A DNA stretch of 11,141 nucleotides, taken from Clostridia bacterium (GTDB lineage Bacteria; Bacillota; Peptococcia; DRI-13; DTU073). Shown piece by piece: positions 1 to 6,265 of the stretch. The DNA is taken from contig JAQVYD010000034.1 in the NCBI GenBank assembly GCA_028709105.1, positions 1-11,141 of the forward strand, given 5' to 3'. Below the pieces are notes generated by a model. That model searched no databases. It saw only the letters and a list, made by a program, of their open reading frames with translations, and was not told the origin of the DNA. Made by a program: the position numbers and the translations under genes. Numbering within the stretch: the first letter of the stretch is position 1; each line of letters begins with the position of its first letter.

Positions 1-466
1 CCGGATGAGTACCTAAAACATCAATTAATGTAATTTCATTGCCTTCCTTATCAACACCGATGGGATCATAAAGCGAAACCTCACCTTTATTTTTTTTTGT
101 CGCTCGCAAATGCATCAAAACCTCATTTTCAATACAACGTGCGGCATAAGTTGCCAGCTTGGTGCCTTTGGTAGAATCAAAAGTATTTATTGCTTTGATT
201 AAGCCAATCGTTCCTATCGAGATAATATCATCTTTCTCATCACCTACTCCTTCAAACTTTTTGGCAATATGAGCCACTAACCTTAAATTATGTTCAATTA
301 GAATATTTCTAGCAGTAAGGTCCCCACCTTGAACTTTTTCCAAATAAAAACGTTCTTCTTTTTCAGAAAGAGGGTGGGGAAAAGCGTTATTATTCAGATA
401 ATAAGCAAGAAGTAAGACACTGTTAATTAAAGTTACCGCAGCAATAATTATGGTACCTAAACCCAT
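1..466 (-). CDS. sigK: RNA polymerase sporulation sigma factor SigK (5' part; runs off the left edge)
   Basis: Mother-cell, late-stage sporulation sigma factor of the sigma-70 family. I translated 155 residues from the ATG at 466; the 3' part (region 4) lies outside the window. Residues 1-22 are hydrophobic (MGLGTIIIAAVTLINSVLLL) and match the membrane-associated pro-sequence of pro-sigma-K. The mature protein should start near YYLNNNAF (22-29). Region 2 follows, with ARNILIEHNLRLVAHIAKKF (52-71), DDIISIGTIGLIKAI (79-93) and GTKLATYAARCIENEV (101-116), then DPIGVDKEGNEITLIDVL (134-151). These blocks are very close to Bacillus SigK as I remember it. The ribosome binding site GGAGGTGA (474-481) sits 7 nt before the start. 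The reading frame is uninterrupted through RCIENE, the point where the skin element splits the B. subtilis gene. Confidence 0.95.
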   Translation of the reverse strand, partial: MGLGTIIIAAVTLINSVLLLAYYLNNNAFPHPLSEKEERFYLEKVQGGDLTARNILIEHNLRLVAHIAKKFEGVGDEKDDIISIGTIGLIKAINTFDSTKGTKLATYAARCIENEVLMHLRATKKNKGEVSLYDPIGVDKEGNEITLIDVLGTHP

Positions 467-500
467 CACCGTTTCACCTCCATATTTACAGTCATTCTAA

Positions 501-527
501 ATCATATGGCGATGAAACCAATAATGT
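501..527 (-). promoter_or_regulatory. Possible SigE-type promoter of sigK
   Basis: On the minus strand, CATATGAT (501-508) resembles the SigE -10 consensus CATACAMT at 6 of 8 positions. A weak -35-like ACATTAT (521-527) lies 12 bp upstream. This would give a leader of roughly 27 nt before the sigK start. SigE control of sigK is established in Bacillus. The match here is partial and the -35 is poor, so this is a suggestion only. Confidence 0.25.
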
Positions 528-534
528 GCTTATA

Positions 535-565
535 CAAAAAAATAAAATATTACTGGTAATTTTTT
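535..565 (-). terminator. Weak AT-rich terminator candidate at the end of the rnf operon
   Basis: On the minus strand the last codons of the Gx protein gene form a small hairpin (ATTA-CCAG-TAAT, flanked by A and T runs, 545-565). It is followed by a T-rich tail containing seven consecutive T. The stop codon lies in the hairpin. The stem is AT only, so termination may be leaky and sigK could receive read-through transcripts. Confidence 0.35.
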
Positions 566-1053
566 AAATAACGCAGGAGCAAACGAGCAAGATAACCCGT
601 AGCCAATCCGGTAGGCAATCCGGCTAAAAGTAAAACAGGAAGGTAATAAAAAAGATACGGCGTTTGAATTAAGAACGAAGCTGTCAGTAATTGTCCCACA
701 TTATGAGATATTGCTCCAACCATACTTACGCCAATAATACTTAGTGCGGGAACATATTTAATTAATACTGCCATTACCAAAGTACTCAAGACCGCACCGG
801 AAAAACTAAGGAAAAAACCTACCGAAAGGAAAGTTCCCCCTAATAAGGAAGCGAACAGAACTCGCAACAAAGATACTGCTAATCCTTCCTTTAGACCATA
901 GACATAAAGTACCAATAAAGTAACAAGATTAGCCAGTCCTAATTTAACCCCGGGCAAAGGAAAAGGATTAGGTAAAAGCATCTCTAAAAACCCTAGCGCT
1001 GTAGCCAAGGTCACAAAAAGAGAAAAATAAACTAGCCTTCGTGTTTTAAGCAT
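550..1053 (-). CDS. Gx transporter family / heptaprenyl diphosphate synthase component I-like membrane protein
   Basis: A small, very hydrophobic protein of 167 aa with about five or six membrane segments and little soluble sequence. The segment PNPFPLPGVKLGLANLVTLL (residues ~28-47) is the signature of the family annotated as 'Gx transporter' or 'heptaprenyl diphosphate synthase component I' (Pfam Hpre_diP_synt_I). The family's relation to ECF transporter substrate-binding S components is recalled, not tested. A real prenyl synthase role is doubtful, because no component II gene is nearby and the protein is all membrane. The start is the ATG at 1053, since AAGGTGA lies 7 nt upstream. An in-frame TTG at 1059 would leave only 1 nt of spacing. 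It begins 16 nt after the NusG-II gene and is the last gene of the rnf unit. A role in moving a flavin or cofactor for ApbE is an inference. Confidence 0.85.
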   Translation of the reverse strand: MLKTRRLVYFSLFVTLATALGFLEMLLPNPFPLPGVKLGLANLVTLLVLYVYGLKEGLAVSLLRVLFASLLGGTFLSVGFFLSFSGAVLSTLVMAVLIKYVPALSIIGVSMVGAISHNVGQLLTASFLIQTPYLFYYLPVLLLAGLPTGLATGYLARLLLRYLKNYQ

Positions 1054-1060
1054 CAGCAAT

Positions 1061-1067
1061 TCACCTT
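1061..1067 (-). promoter_or_regulatory. Ribosome binding site that decides the Gx gene start
   Basis: AAGGTGA on the minus strand stands 7 nt before ATG 1053 but 1 nt before the alternative TTG 1059. The ATG is therefore favoured and the protein begins MLKTRR. Confidence 0.65.
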
Positions 1068-1069
1068 AT

Positions 1070-1444
1070 TTAACCGGTAGTAGCATCAACAGAAGCCTCT
1101 TCATCTATATAAATAACGACCTCATTCGGCACACAAACAATTGTTTGCCGCGAACTTTCTATCCAACCTTGTTTAACGCAAATCTGATCAGGGCAAGGAG
1201 CTTCCAACATCCGTACTTTTTGACCTTTTGTTTCCACAATAGCCTGGCCTCTTTTACCTTTGATGGTAAACCTTTGTAAAGGGGCATCTTCTTGCAAAGT
1301 TAAAATTTTTACTATTTCGCCCTCTACTTTTATCACCACTTGACTTGGCGACACTTGGGGATGAGTATAGAACTTACTCCAAACAAAAGTAAGCAAACCG
1401 ATTAACAATAACACTAATAATAGTTTTTGATCAGTTCTAGTCAT
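1070..1444 (-). CDS. NusG domain II-containing, membrane-anchored protein
   Basis: A 124-aa protein with one N-terminal membrane helix (residues 8-22, LLLVLLLIGLLTFVW). It is followed by an outward-facing beta-rich domain of the NusG_II family (Pfam PF07009). The family signature is visible as APCPDQICVKQGWI (82-95) and IVCVPNEVVIYI (102-113). Cysteines 84, 89 and 104 are the only ones and could form a disulfide or bind a ligand outside the membrane. It is not a transcription factor: the NGN domain of NusG is absent. The biochemical role is unknown. The family is commonly found next to apbE, Gx-type proteins and rnf genes, which suggests a part in extracytosolic flavoprotein or Rnf assembly. 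Its ATG overlaps the apbE stop by 8 bp, and its ribosome binding site GGGGAGG (1454-1460) lies inside apbE, so translational coupling is likely. Confidence 0.88.
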   Translation of the reverse strand: MTRTDQKLLLVLLLIGLLTFVWSKFYTHPQVSPSQVVIKVEGEIVKILTLQEDAPLQRFTIKGKRGQAIVETKGQKVRMLEAPCPDQICVKQGWIESSRQTIVCVPNEVVIYIDEEASVDATTG

Positions 1445-2498
1445 AACTATATTCCTCCCCCGGTCTAAGTTCTATCTTTCCTCGCAGACCAGGACTACAT
1501 AAGATTTTTTTATCCGCAGTAACAAGAACTACTTCCACTTTATTTAGTTTTGCAGCAAACTCTAAAGCCTGTTGCGGTTCTAAAAGAAATAACGCTGTTG
1601 AAAGCAAATCAGCCTGAGCCGCATCACGCGTAACTACAGTTACACTGATATTATATCCGACAGGATAACCTGTCTGGGAGGAAAGAAGATGATGATATGT
1701 TTTTCCGGCAATTTGAATCGTCCGATTATAGTCCCCAGAGGTTACCACCGCTTCATCTTCTAACGAAAGTATGCCCATTAAAGCAGAGGGAGTACGAGGG
1801 TCCTGTATCCCTATTTTCCAAGGCTTCCATTTTTCTTTTTTACCTAAAACCCTAATATTCCCTCCCGCATTAATCAGAGCTTTCTCCACACCCTCTTTTT
1901 CTAACACTTGAGCAGCTTTTTCCACAGCATAACCTTTCGCTACCGCTCCTAAATCCAGCGCCATCCCCTTTTTATTCAAAAAAGCACTATGTGCTTTCTG
2001 ATCCAAAATCAACTTCCTGCTATCTACTAGTGCCAACGCCTTTTGCAATTCACTGGCTGTAGGTACTTTTTGTTTTTCTCGGCCAAAACCCCATAAATCC
2101 ATCACAGGACCAATGGTCACATCAAAAGCGCCCTCTGTTAGGCGATTATATTCTTGAGCTAATTGTAACATCTTAAAAACATCCTCATCAACAACAACAG
2201 GTTTTATTCCTGCCATTTCATTAATGCGGATAACATCACTTAAGGCAGCGGCAGTTATACTGGGTAAAGGAAAACGATTGGTTAAATCAGCAATACGCCG
2301 TATTTCCAGAAAAGCTTTTTGCGTAGCCTCTTGTAAAAAGTCAGTATCAGTACCATAAGTACTAATACTGACTAAAGTATCCATCAAAAATTCCTCACGC
2401 ATTAATTCGCGCTCTTGGCTCTGAGCAAAAAAGATTATTCCGATCCCCAAAACTAACCCTAAAGAGATGATGACTAATGCAAGACGGAATTTTTTCAT
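1437..2498 (-). CDS. apbE: FAD:protein FMN transferase (ApbE)
   Basis: It transfers FMN from FAD to a Thr of target proteins, forming a phosphoester bond, and acts outside the cytoplasmic membrane with Mg2+. It has 353 aa, normal for the family. Visible motifs are GAFDVTIGP (123-131), LDLGAVAKGYAVE (181-193), INAGGNIRVLG (209-219), WKIGIQDPR (227-235), VVTSGDYNR (251-259) and the metal-site DAAQAD (292-297). The N-terminus has one hydrophobic segment (5-25) without a lipobox Cys, so it is probably an uncleaved membrane anchor, not a lipoprotein. The usual H-(I/L)-(I/L)-(D/N)-P-x-T-G block is HLLSSQTG (270-277), an unusual replacement of the D/N-P pair. The likely substrates RnfD and RnfG are encoded just upstream. 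The ribosome binding site AGGTGG lies 6 nt before the start, and the gene begins 30 bp after rnfB. Confidence 0.95.
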   Translation of the reverse strand: MKKFRLALVIISLGLVLGIGIIFFAQSQERELMREEFLMDTLVSISTYGTDTDFLQEATQKAFLEIRRIADLTNRFPLPSITAAALSDVIRINEMAGIKPVVVDEDVFKMLQLAQEYNRLTEGAFDVTIGPVMDLWGFGREKQKVPTASELQKALALVDSRKLILDQKAHSAFLNKKGMALDLGAVAKGYAVEKAAQVLEKEGVEKALINAGGNIRVLGKKEKWKPWKIGIQDPRTPSALMGILSLEDEAVVTSGDYNRTIQIAGKTYHHLLSSQTGYPVGYNISVTVVTRDAAQADLLSTALFLLEPQQALEFAAKLNKVEVVLVTADKKILCSPGLRGKIELRPGEEYSYD

Positions 2499-2528
2499 CG
2501 ATTTCCACCTGGCTTCATAAAAATATTT

Positions 2529-3413
2529 CTATTGACAAAGACCACAATGTTGACAACCCGTAGGGGGCTGACCGGCAGTGAAATCTTTGTTCTGCACAAA
2601 CGAAGTTGTTAGGGGTAACATTTTTTCAATAACCCTCGTCGGACACTTTTCTACACAAATCCCACAATTAGTACATTTTGTATAATCAATTACGGCGATG
2701 CTTCCTTCAGCATCAGCGACTACACTAATCGCACCTTCAGGGCAATTCTTTTCACAAAGTTTACATTTAATGCAAGCTACTGCGCAGGCTTCTTTAGCCT
2801 GTTTTCCTTTCTCCTTGTTACTACAACGAACGTGAACAAGATGAGACACTTCGACAAGTTTTAAAACATGCTGAGGGCAACTATTTACACAGACACCACA
2901 ACCTGAACACAACTCATAATCAATCACGGGTAATTGATCCGCCCCCATCTGAATACCCCCGAAAGGACAAGCCTGCACACAACTACCTAAACCGAGACAA
3001 CCATAACTACAAACCTTAGGTCCTTTAAACATGGCAGCGGCTACATGGCAGTCCTGCACACCTTCATATTTGTAAAGAAAAGCAGCATTCTCCCGCCCTC
3101 CTTTACAAAGAAGCTGAACAACCTTACGTTCTTTAGCTGCACCCACAGCAACCCCCATTATGGCAGCAATCTTGTGGTAAACCTCTTCTCTGCCCGGAGT
3201 GCAAGCATCAAGAGAAACTGTCCCGGCAACGATTGCTTCTGCATAGCCACTACAACCAGGAAAACCGCAATTTCCACAATTAGCACCGGGTAAAACTTTA
3301 GTAACAGCTTCTACGCGTGAATCAACTTCCACCGCGAATTTTTTATTGGCTACACCGAGAACTATGCCAAAAAGCGCGCCTAGGACAGCTAAACTCAAAA
3401 CTGCATAAATCAT
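2529..3413 (-). CDS. rnfB: Rnf complex subunit RnfB, polyferredoxin
   Basis: The subunit that accepts electrons from reduced ferredoxin and passes them into the membrane part of Rnf. Its 294 aa comprise an N-terminal membrane helix (residues 2-22), then a 4Fe-4S domain with Cys 46, 49, 54 and 71 (GANCGNCGFPGC). Four ferredoxin-type clusters follow: Cys 135/139/145/149, 169/172/175/179, 214/217/220/224 and 247/250/253/257. This is a clostridial-type RnfB, richer in clusters than the short proteobacterial form. After a linker of about 28 residues the protein ends in CQHCGLC (Cys 287, 290, 293), an additional CxxCxxC. Additional cysteines at 103, 122, 197 and 210 are not assigned. It is the last of the six rnf genes, starting 21 nt after the rnfA stop with a GGAGGT site upstream. 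Confidence 0.95.
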   Translation of the reverse strand: MIYAVLSLAVLGALFGIVLGVANKKFAVEVDSRVEAVTKVLPGANCGNCGFPGCSGYAEAIVAGTVSLDACTPGREEVYHKIAAIMGVAVGAAKERKVVQLLCKGGRENAAFLYKYEGVQDCHVAAAMFKGPKVCSYGCLGLGSCVQACPFGGIQMGADQLPVIDYELCSGCGVCVNSCPQHVLKLVEVSHLVHVRCSNKEKGKQAKEACAVACIKCKLCEKNCPEGAISVVADAEGSIAVIDYTKCTNCGICVEKCPTRVIEKMLPLTTSFVQNKDFTAGQPPTGCQHCGLCQ

Positions 3414-3434
3414 GACCTTCTACCTCCACCCTCG

Positions 3435-4010
3435 TTATAAAAGACCGGAAAAACCTAAAAAAGCAATCGACATTAAAGCGGCGGTAATCAAAGCAATCGG
3501 CATTCCCTTTAAACTCTGCGGAACATCTGCTTCTTCCAATCTCTCCCTAATCCCTGCAAATAAAACCAGCGCCAAAGTAAAGCCCAAAGCGTTACCTAGA
3601 CTATTGGCAAATGTTTGCATGAAGGTATATGACTTTTGAATATTAATAATGGCAACCCCTAACACAGCACAATTAGTAGTAATCAAAGGAAGATAAACCC
3701 CTAATGATTGATAAAGGTCGGGAGTTTTTTTGCGCATCACCATTTCCACAAACTGAACAAGTGAAGCAATTACCAAGATAAAAGCAATGGTCTGCAAATA
3801 TTCGATATGCAAACGATTTAAAATACATATCTGCACCAGCCAAGTAATTAAGGAAGCCAGCGTTAACACAAAGGTTACGGCAACGCCCATCCCTATGGCT
3901 GAGGAAAGTTTCTTGGAAACCCCTAAAAAAGGGCAAACACCTAGAAACTGAGCTAAAATTATATTGTTGATTAAAACGGCACCGATGATAATAAACAACA
4001 TTTCACGCAT
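3435..4010 (-). CDS. rnfA: Rnf complex membrane subunit RnfA
   Basis: An integral membrane subunit of the ion-translocating ferredoxin:NAD+ oxidoreductase, 191 aa with about six helices. It forms a pseudo-symmetric pair with RnfE. In solved Rnf and Nqr structures the pair binds an intramembrane [2Fe-2S] cluster through conserved cysteines, visible here as Cys26 in FLGVCPFLG and Cys114 in TTNCAVLG. Other family blocks are LINNIILAQFLG (13-24) and FAGIRERLEEADVP near residues 156-169. The start codon ATG 4010 has GGAGGAGGT 7 nt upstream, and that site overlaps the end of rnfE. It lies between rnfE and rnfB with gaps of 17 and 21 bp. Confidence 0.96.
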   Translation of the reverse strand: MREMLFIIIGAVLINNIILAQFLGVCPFLGVSKKLSSAIGMGVAVTFVLTLASLITWLVQICILNRLHIEYLQTIAFILVIASLVQFVEMVMRKKTPDLYQSLGVYLPLITTNCAVLGVAIINIQKSYTFMQTFANSLGNALGFTLALVLFAGIRERLEEADVPQSLKGMPIALITAALMSIAFLGFSGLL

Positions 4011-4027
4011 GTAAACGACCTCCTCCC

Positions 4028-4693
4028 CTAATTACTACTTATTTGCTGAGCCGCCTGCTGTTTCATCCTCAACTGAGTAACACGATTTCTTTTCGCCATC
4101 TTTCTGTTTTGCATCAGATTAAGAAAAGCCAAAACACATCCCAAAGTGATAAACCCTCCAGGAGGAAGAATCATAATCAGGGCTGAAGGTACAGAATCAG
4201 CGAAAAGAGGATAACCCAGAAATGTTCCTGCACCTAAAACTTCTCTGAAAGTAGAAACTATGACCAGGGCTAAAGTATAACCGATCCCCATGCCTAAACC
4301 ATCCAGAAAGGAAGGCAAAACCGTGTTTTTGCTGGCGAAGGCTTCTGCCCGCCCTAAAATAATACAGTTTACCACAATTAAAGGAATAAAAATACCTAAG
4401 CTTTCAAACAACTCAGGCATATACGCCTGCATCAACATTTCTGTCACAGTAACAAAAGCAGCAATAATGACAATATAACAAGGAATACGAATACTCTCCG
4501 GAATAATTTTGCGCAAAGCGGAAATCGCCATATTGGAGGCTAGAAGCACACTAGTAAAAGCTACTCCCATCCCCAAAGCATTATTAACTGAGGTTGTAAT
4601 CGCCAAAGAAGGACACATCCCTAAAGTAAGACGGAAAAGAGGGTTTTCCCGCAAAATCCCTTTACTGAATTCTTTACCCAAACCCATAACCAC
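4028..4693 (-). CDS. rnfE: Rnf complex membrane subunit RnfE
   Basis: The membrane partner of RnfA in the Rnf electron-transfer and ion-pumping core, 221 aa with about six helices. The conserved cluster-binding cysteines are Cys27 in LGMCPSLAIT and Cys110 in VVNCIILGRAEAFAS. The C-terminal ~25 residues are basic and glutamine-rich and probably cytoplasmic. The start is taken as GTG 4693, because AGGAGG (4700-4705) ends 6 nt before it. The next in-frame ATG at 4687 would be 12 nt away, which is long. The alternative would shorten the protein by only two residues. The gap to rnfG is 44 bp, the largest inside the rnf cluster. It holds the ribosome binding site and no obvious hairpin. Confidence 0.95.
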   Translation of the reverse strand: MVMGLGKEFSKGILRENPLFRLTLGMCPSLAITTSVNNALGMGVAFTSVLLASNMAISALRKIIPESIRIPCYIVIIAAFVTVTEMLMQAYMPELFESLGIFIPLIVVNCIILGRAEAFASKNTVLPSFLDGLGMGIGYTLALVIVSTFREVLGAGTFLGYPLFADSVPSALIMILPPGGFITLGCVLAFLNLMQNRKMAKRNRVTQLRMKQQAAQQISSN

Positions 4694-4737
4694 AAACTAC
4701 CTCCTCTTTACAAAATAACACTGGCAAACCAAGGAAC

Positions 4738-5313
4738 TTACTCCCCAAAATTATCTAAGAAATGCTGCCGAGCTGCATTAACCCCACTAGTTACGGCTTT
4801 AGAAGTAATCGTCGCCGAAGTTATCGCTAAAACCTGATGTTCTCCTACAGTCTCTTTGGTCACAACCTCTAGTGGATTTTCGGCACTTTTCTCCTGAAAA
4901 CGGTCTCTAAAAAAACCTTCCGTAGCTTTGGAGCCAAGACCCGGTGTTTCCGACTGACGCAAAACTTTAATCGCCGTAATTTTCTTTTCTGCCCTCTCAA
5001 AGCCCACTAATAACTGAATTTTTCCATTATATCCCGAGGGCTCCACTATATAAATAACACCCGCCGGAACATGATCTTGATAAACAACATTTACTTCCGT
5101 AAGCACAGGGTCGGAATTAGCGTTTAAATATTGCTTACTCTCGTCTTTAACCTCCTTGGCCCCCGGATAAACCTCCTGAAAACTGTTTAACTTATTTTCC
5201 TCCATCTGCTGTTCGATCAAAGGAGAAGTAAGATTATGAACATAAGAAATAGCCAAGCCGGCAATACCGGCAATAATAAACAAAAATAATCCTAATTTTA
5301 AGGCATTACGCAT
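4738..5313 (-). CDS. rnfG: Rnf complex subunit RnfG, covalent FMN protein
   Basis: The extracytoplasmic flavoprotein subunit of Rnf, 191 aa, with one N-terminal membrane helix (residues 6-24) and an FMN-binding domain outside. The blocks KVLRQSETPGLGSKA (116-130) and AITSATITSKAVTSGV (163-178) are typical. FMN should be attached by ApbE to Thr168 in the motif T-S-A-T, where many relatives have S-G-A-T. The family is homologous to NqrC. The start codon overlaps the rnfD stop by 8 bp, indicating coupled translation; a G-rich site (GGGGGTG) lies upstream. The ApbE needed for maturation is encoded in the same unit. Confidence 0.95.
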   Translation of the reverse strand: MRNALKLGLFLFIIAGIAGLAISYVHNLTSPLIEQQMEENKLNSFQEVYPGAKEVKDESKQYLNANSDPVLTEVNVVYQDHVPAGVIYIVEPSGYNGKIQLLVGFERAEKKITAIKVLRQSETPGLGSKATEGFFRDRFQEKSAENPLEVVTKETVGEHQVLAITSATITSKAVTSGVNAARQHFLDNFGE

Positions 5314-6265
5314 GTTTACTCACACCCCCAAATACACGAGCTTTCGTATAACGATCAAGGAGTGGAGTAACCATATTCATTAATAAAATAGAATAACAAA
5401 CACCTTCCGGATAACCACCCTTCAAGCGAATAAGCACAGTCAAAAGGCCACAACCAAATCCAAAAATAAACTTACCTTTTTTCGTGAGCGGACTGGTGAC
5501 CCAGTCCGTAGCCATAAAAAAGGCGCCTAAAAGCAAACCACCGGCCAAAAGATGATAACAGGGATACCAAAGCCCTTCCCCCTTAAAGGCACCAAGCAGT
5601 GCAGTCAAAACAAAAACTGTACCTAAATAAGAAAAGGGAATCCGCCAATTGATATGACCTTTATAGAGCAAATAAAGCGCACCGATAATTAAAGCCAAGG
5701 CACACGTTTCACCCAGACTCCCTCCGACATTACCTGTAAACAATTGCCACAAAGACGGGAGCTGCTCAACCATTCCTCCCTTAAGCATTCCTAAAGGAGT
5801 AGCCGTGGTCACACCATCAAGCGAAGTTGTCCAAGTAGTCATAGCAACTGGCCAAGAAGCTAAAAGAACAGCCCTGCCGACCAAAGCCGGATTAAAAATA
5901 TTGTTACCTAATCCTCCAAATAACTGTTTCCCAATAATAATGGCTGTACCCGCACCAACAGCTGCCATCCATAAAGGAAGGGTCGCCGGAAGACAAAAAG
6001 CGAGCAGTAATCCGGTAACTACAGCACTGTAATCATCAACAGTTACTTCCTTCTTCATAATTTTTTGCGCAATAACCTCACTTAACACCGCCACAAAAAT
6101 ACACGTCAGAATAACTTTAGCTGCAGCCAAACGGAAAAAATATAAAGAAGCAATGAGAGCAGGCGTCAGAGCAATTAAAACATCGCGCATCGCCGTGGTT
6201 ACACTATTCCTACTATGGAGATGTGGTGAAGAAGAAATAATTAATAAATTATCCTGATTATTCAT
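5306..6265 (-). CDS. rnfD: Rnf complex membrane subunit RnfD, covalent FMN protein
   Basis: An integral membrane subunit of Rnf, homologous to NqrB, 319 aa with roughly nine or ten helices. The first ~25 residues are cytoplasmic (SSSPHLHSRNSVTTAMRDVL, 11-30, typical of the family). The flavinylation motif DGVTTATPL (150-158) identifies Thr156 as the probable FMN attachment site on the outer face. GLGNNIFNPALVGRAVLL (118-135) and FFMATDWVTSPLT later in the protein are further family signatures. The start codon shares one base with the rnfC stop (TAATG arrangement), so translation is probably coupled. A run of six G followed by TGA gives the ribosome binding site. Confidence 0.96.
   Translation of the reverse strand: MNNQDNLLIISSSPHLHSRNSVTTAMRDVLIALTPALIASLYFFRLAAAKVILTCIFVAVLSEVIAQKIMKKEVTVDDYSAVVTGLLLAFCLPATLPLWMAAVGAGTAIIIGKQLFGGLGNNIFNPALVGRAVLLASWPVAMTTWTTSLDGVTTATPLGMLKGGMVEQLPSLWQLFTGNVGGSLGETCALALIIGALYLLYKGHINWRIPFSYLGTVFVLTALLGAFKGEGLWYPCYHLLAGGLLLGAFFMATDWVTSPLTKKGKFIFGFGCGLLTVLIRLKGGYPEGVCYSILLMNMVTPLLDRYTKARVFGGVSKHA

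Noticed and set aside
1057..1059. TTG at 1059 as start of the Gx protein
   Set aside because: The ribosome binding site would be 1 nt away; the ATG at 1053 has normal 7-nt spacing.
3045..3639. Plus-strand frames opposite rnfB and rnfA (3045-3293, 3412-3639)
   Set aside because: They are antisense shadows of genes with clear family motifs and have no independent ribosome binding site or domain.
3673..3936. Second frame inside rnfA on the same strand
   Set aside because: It overlaps the motif-bearing rnfA frame out of phase and has no family features.
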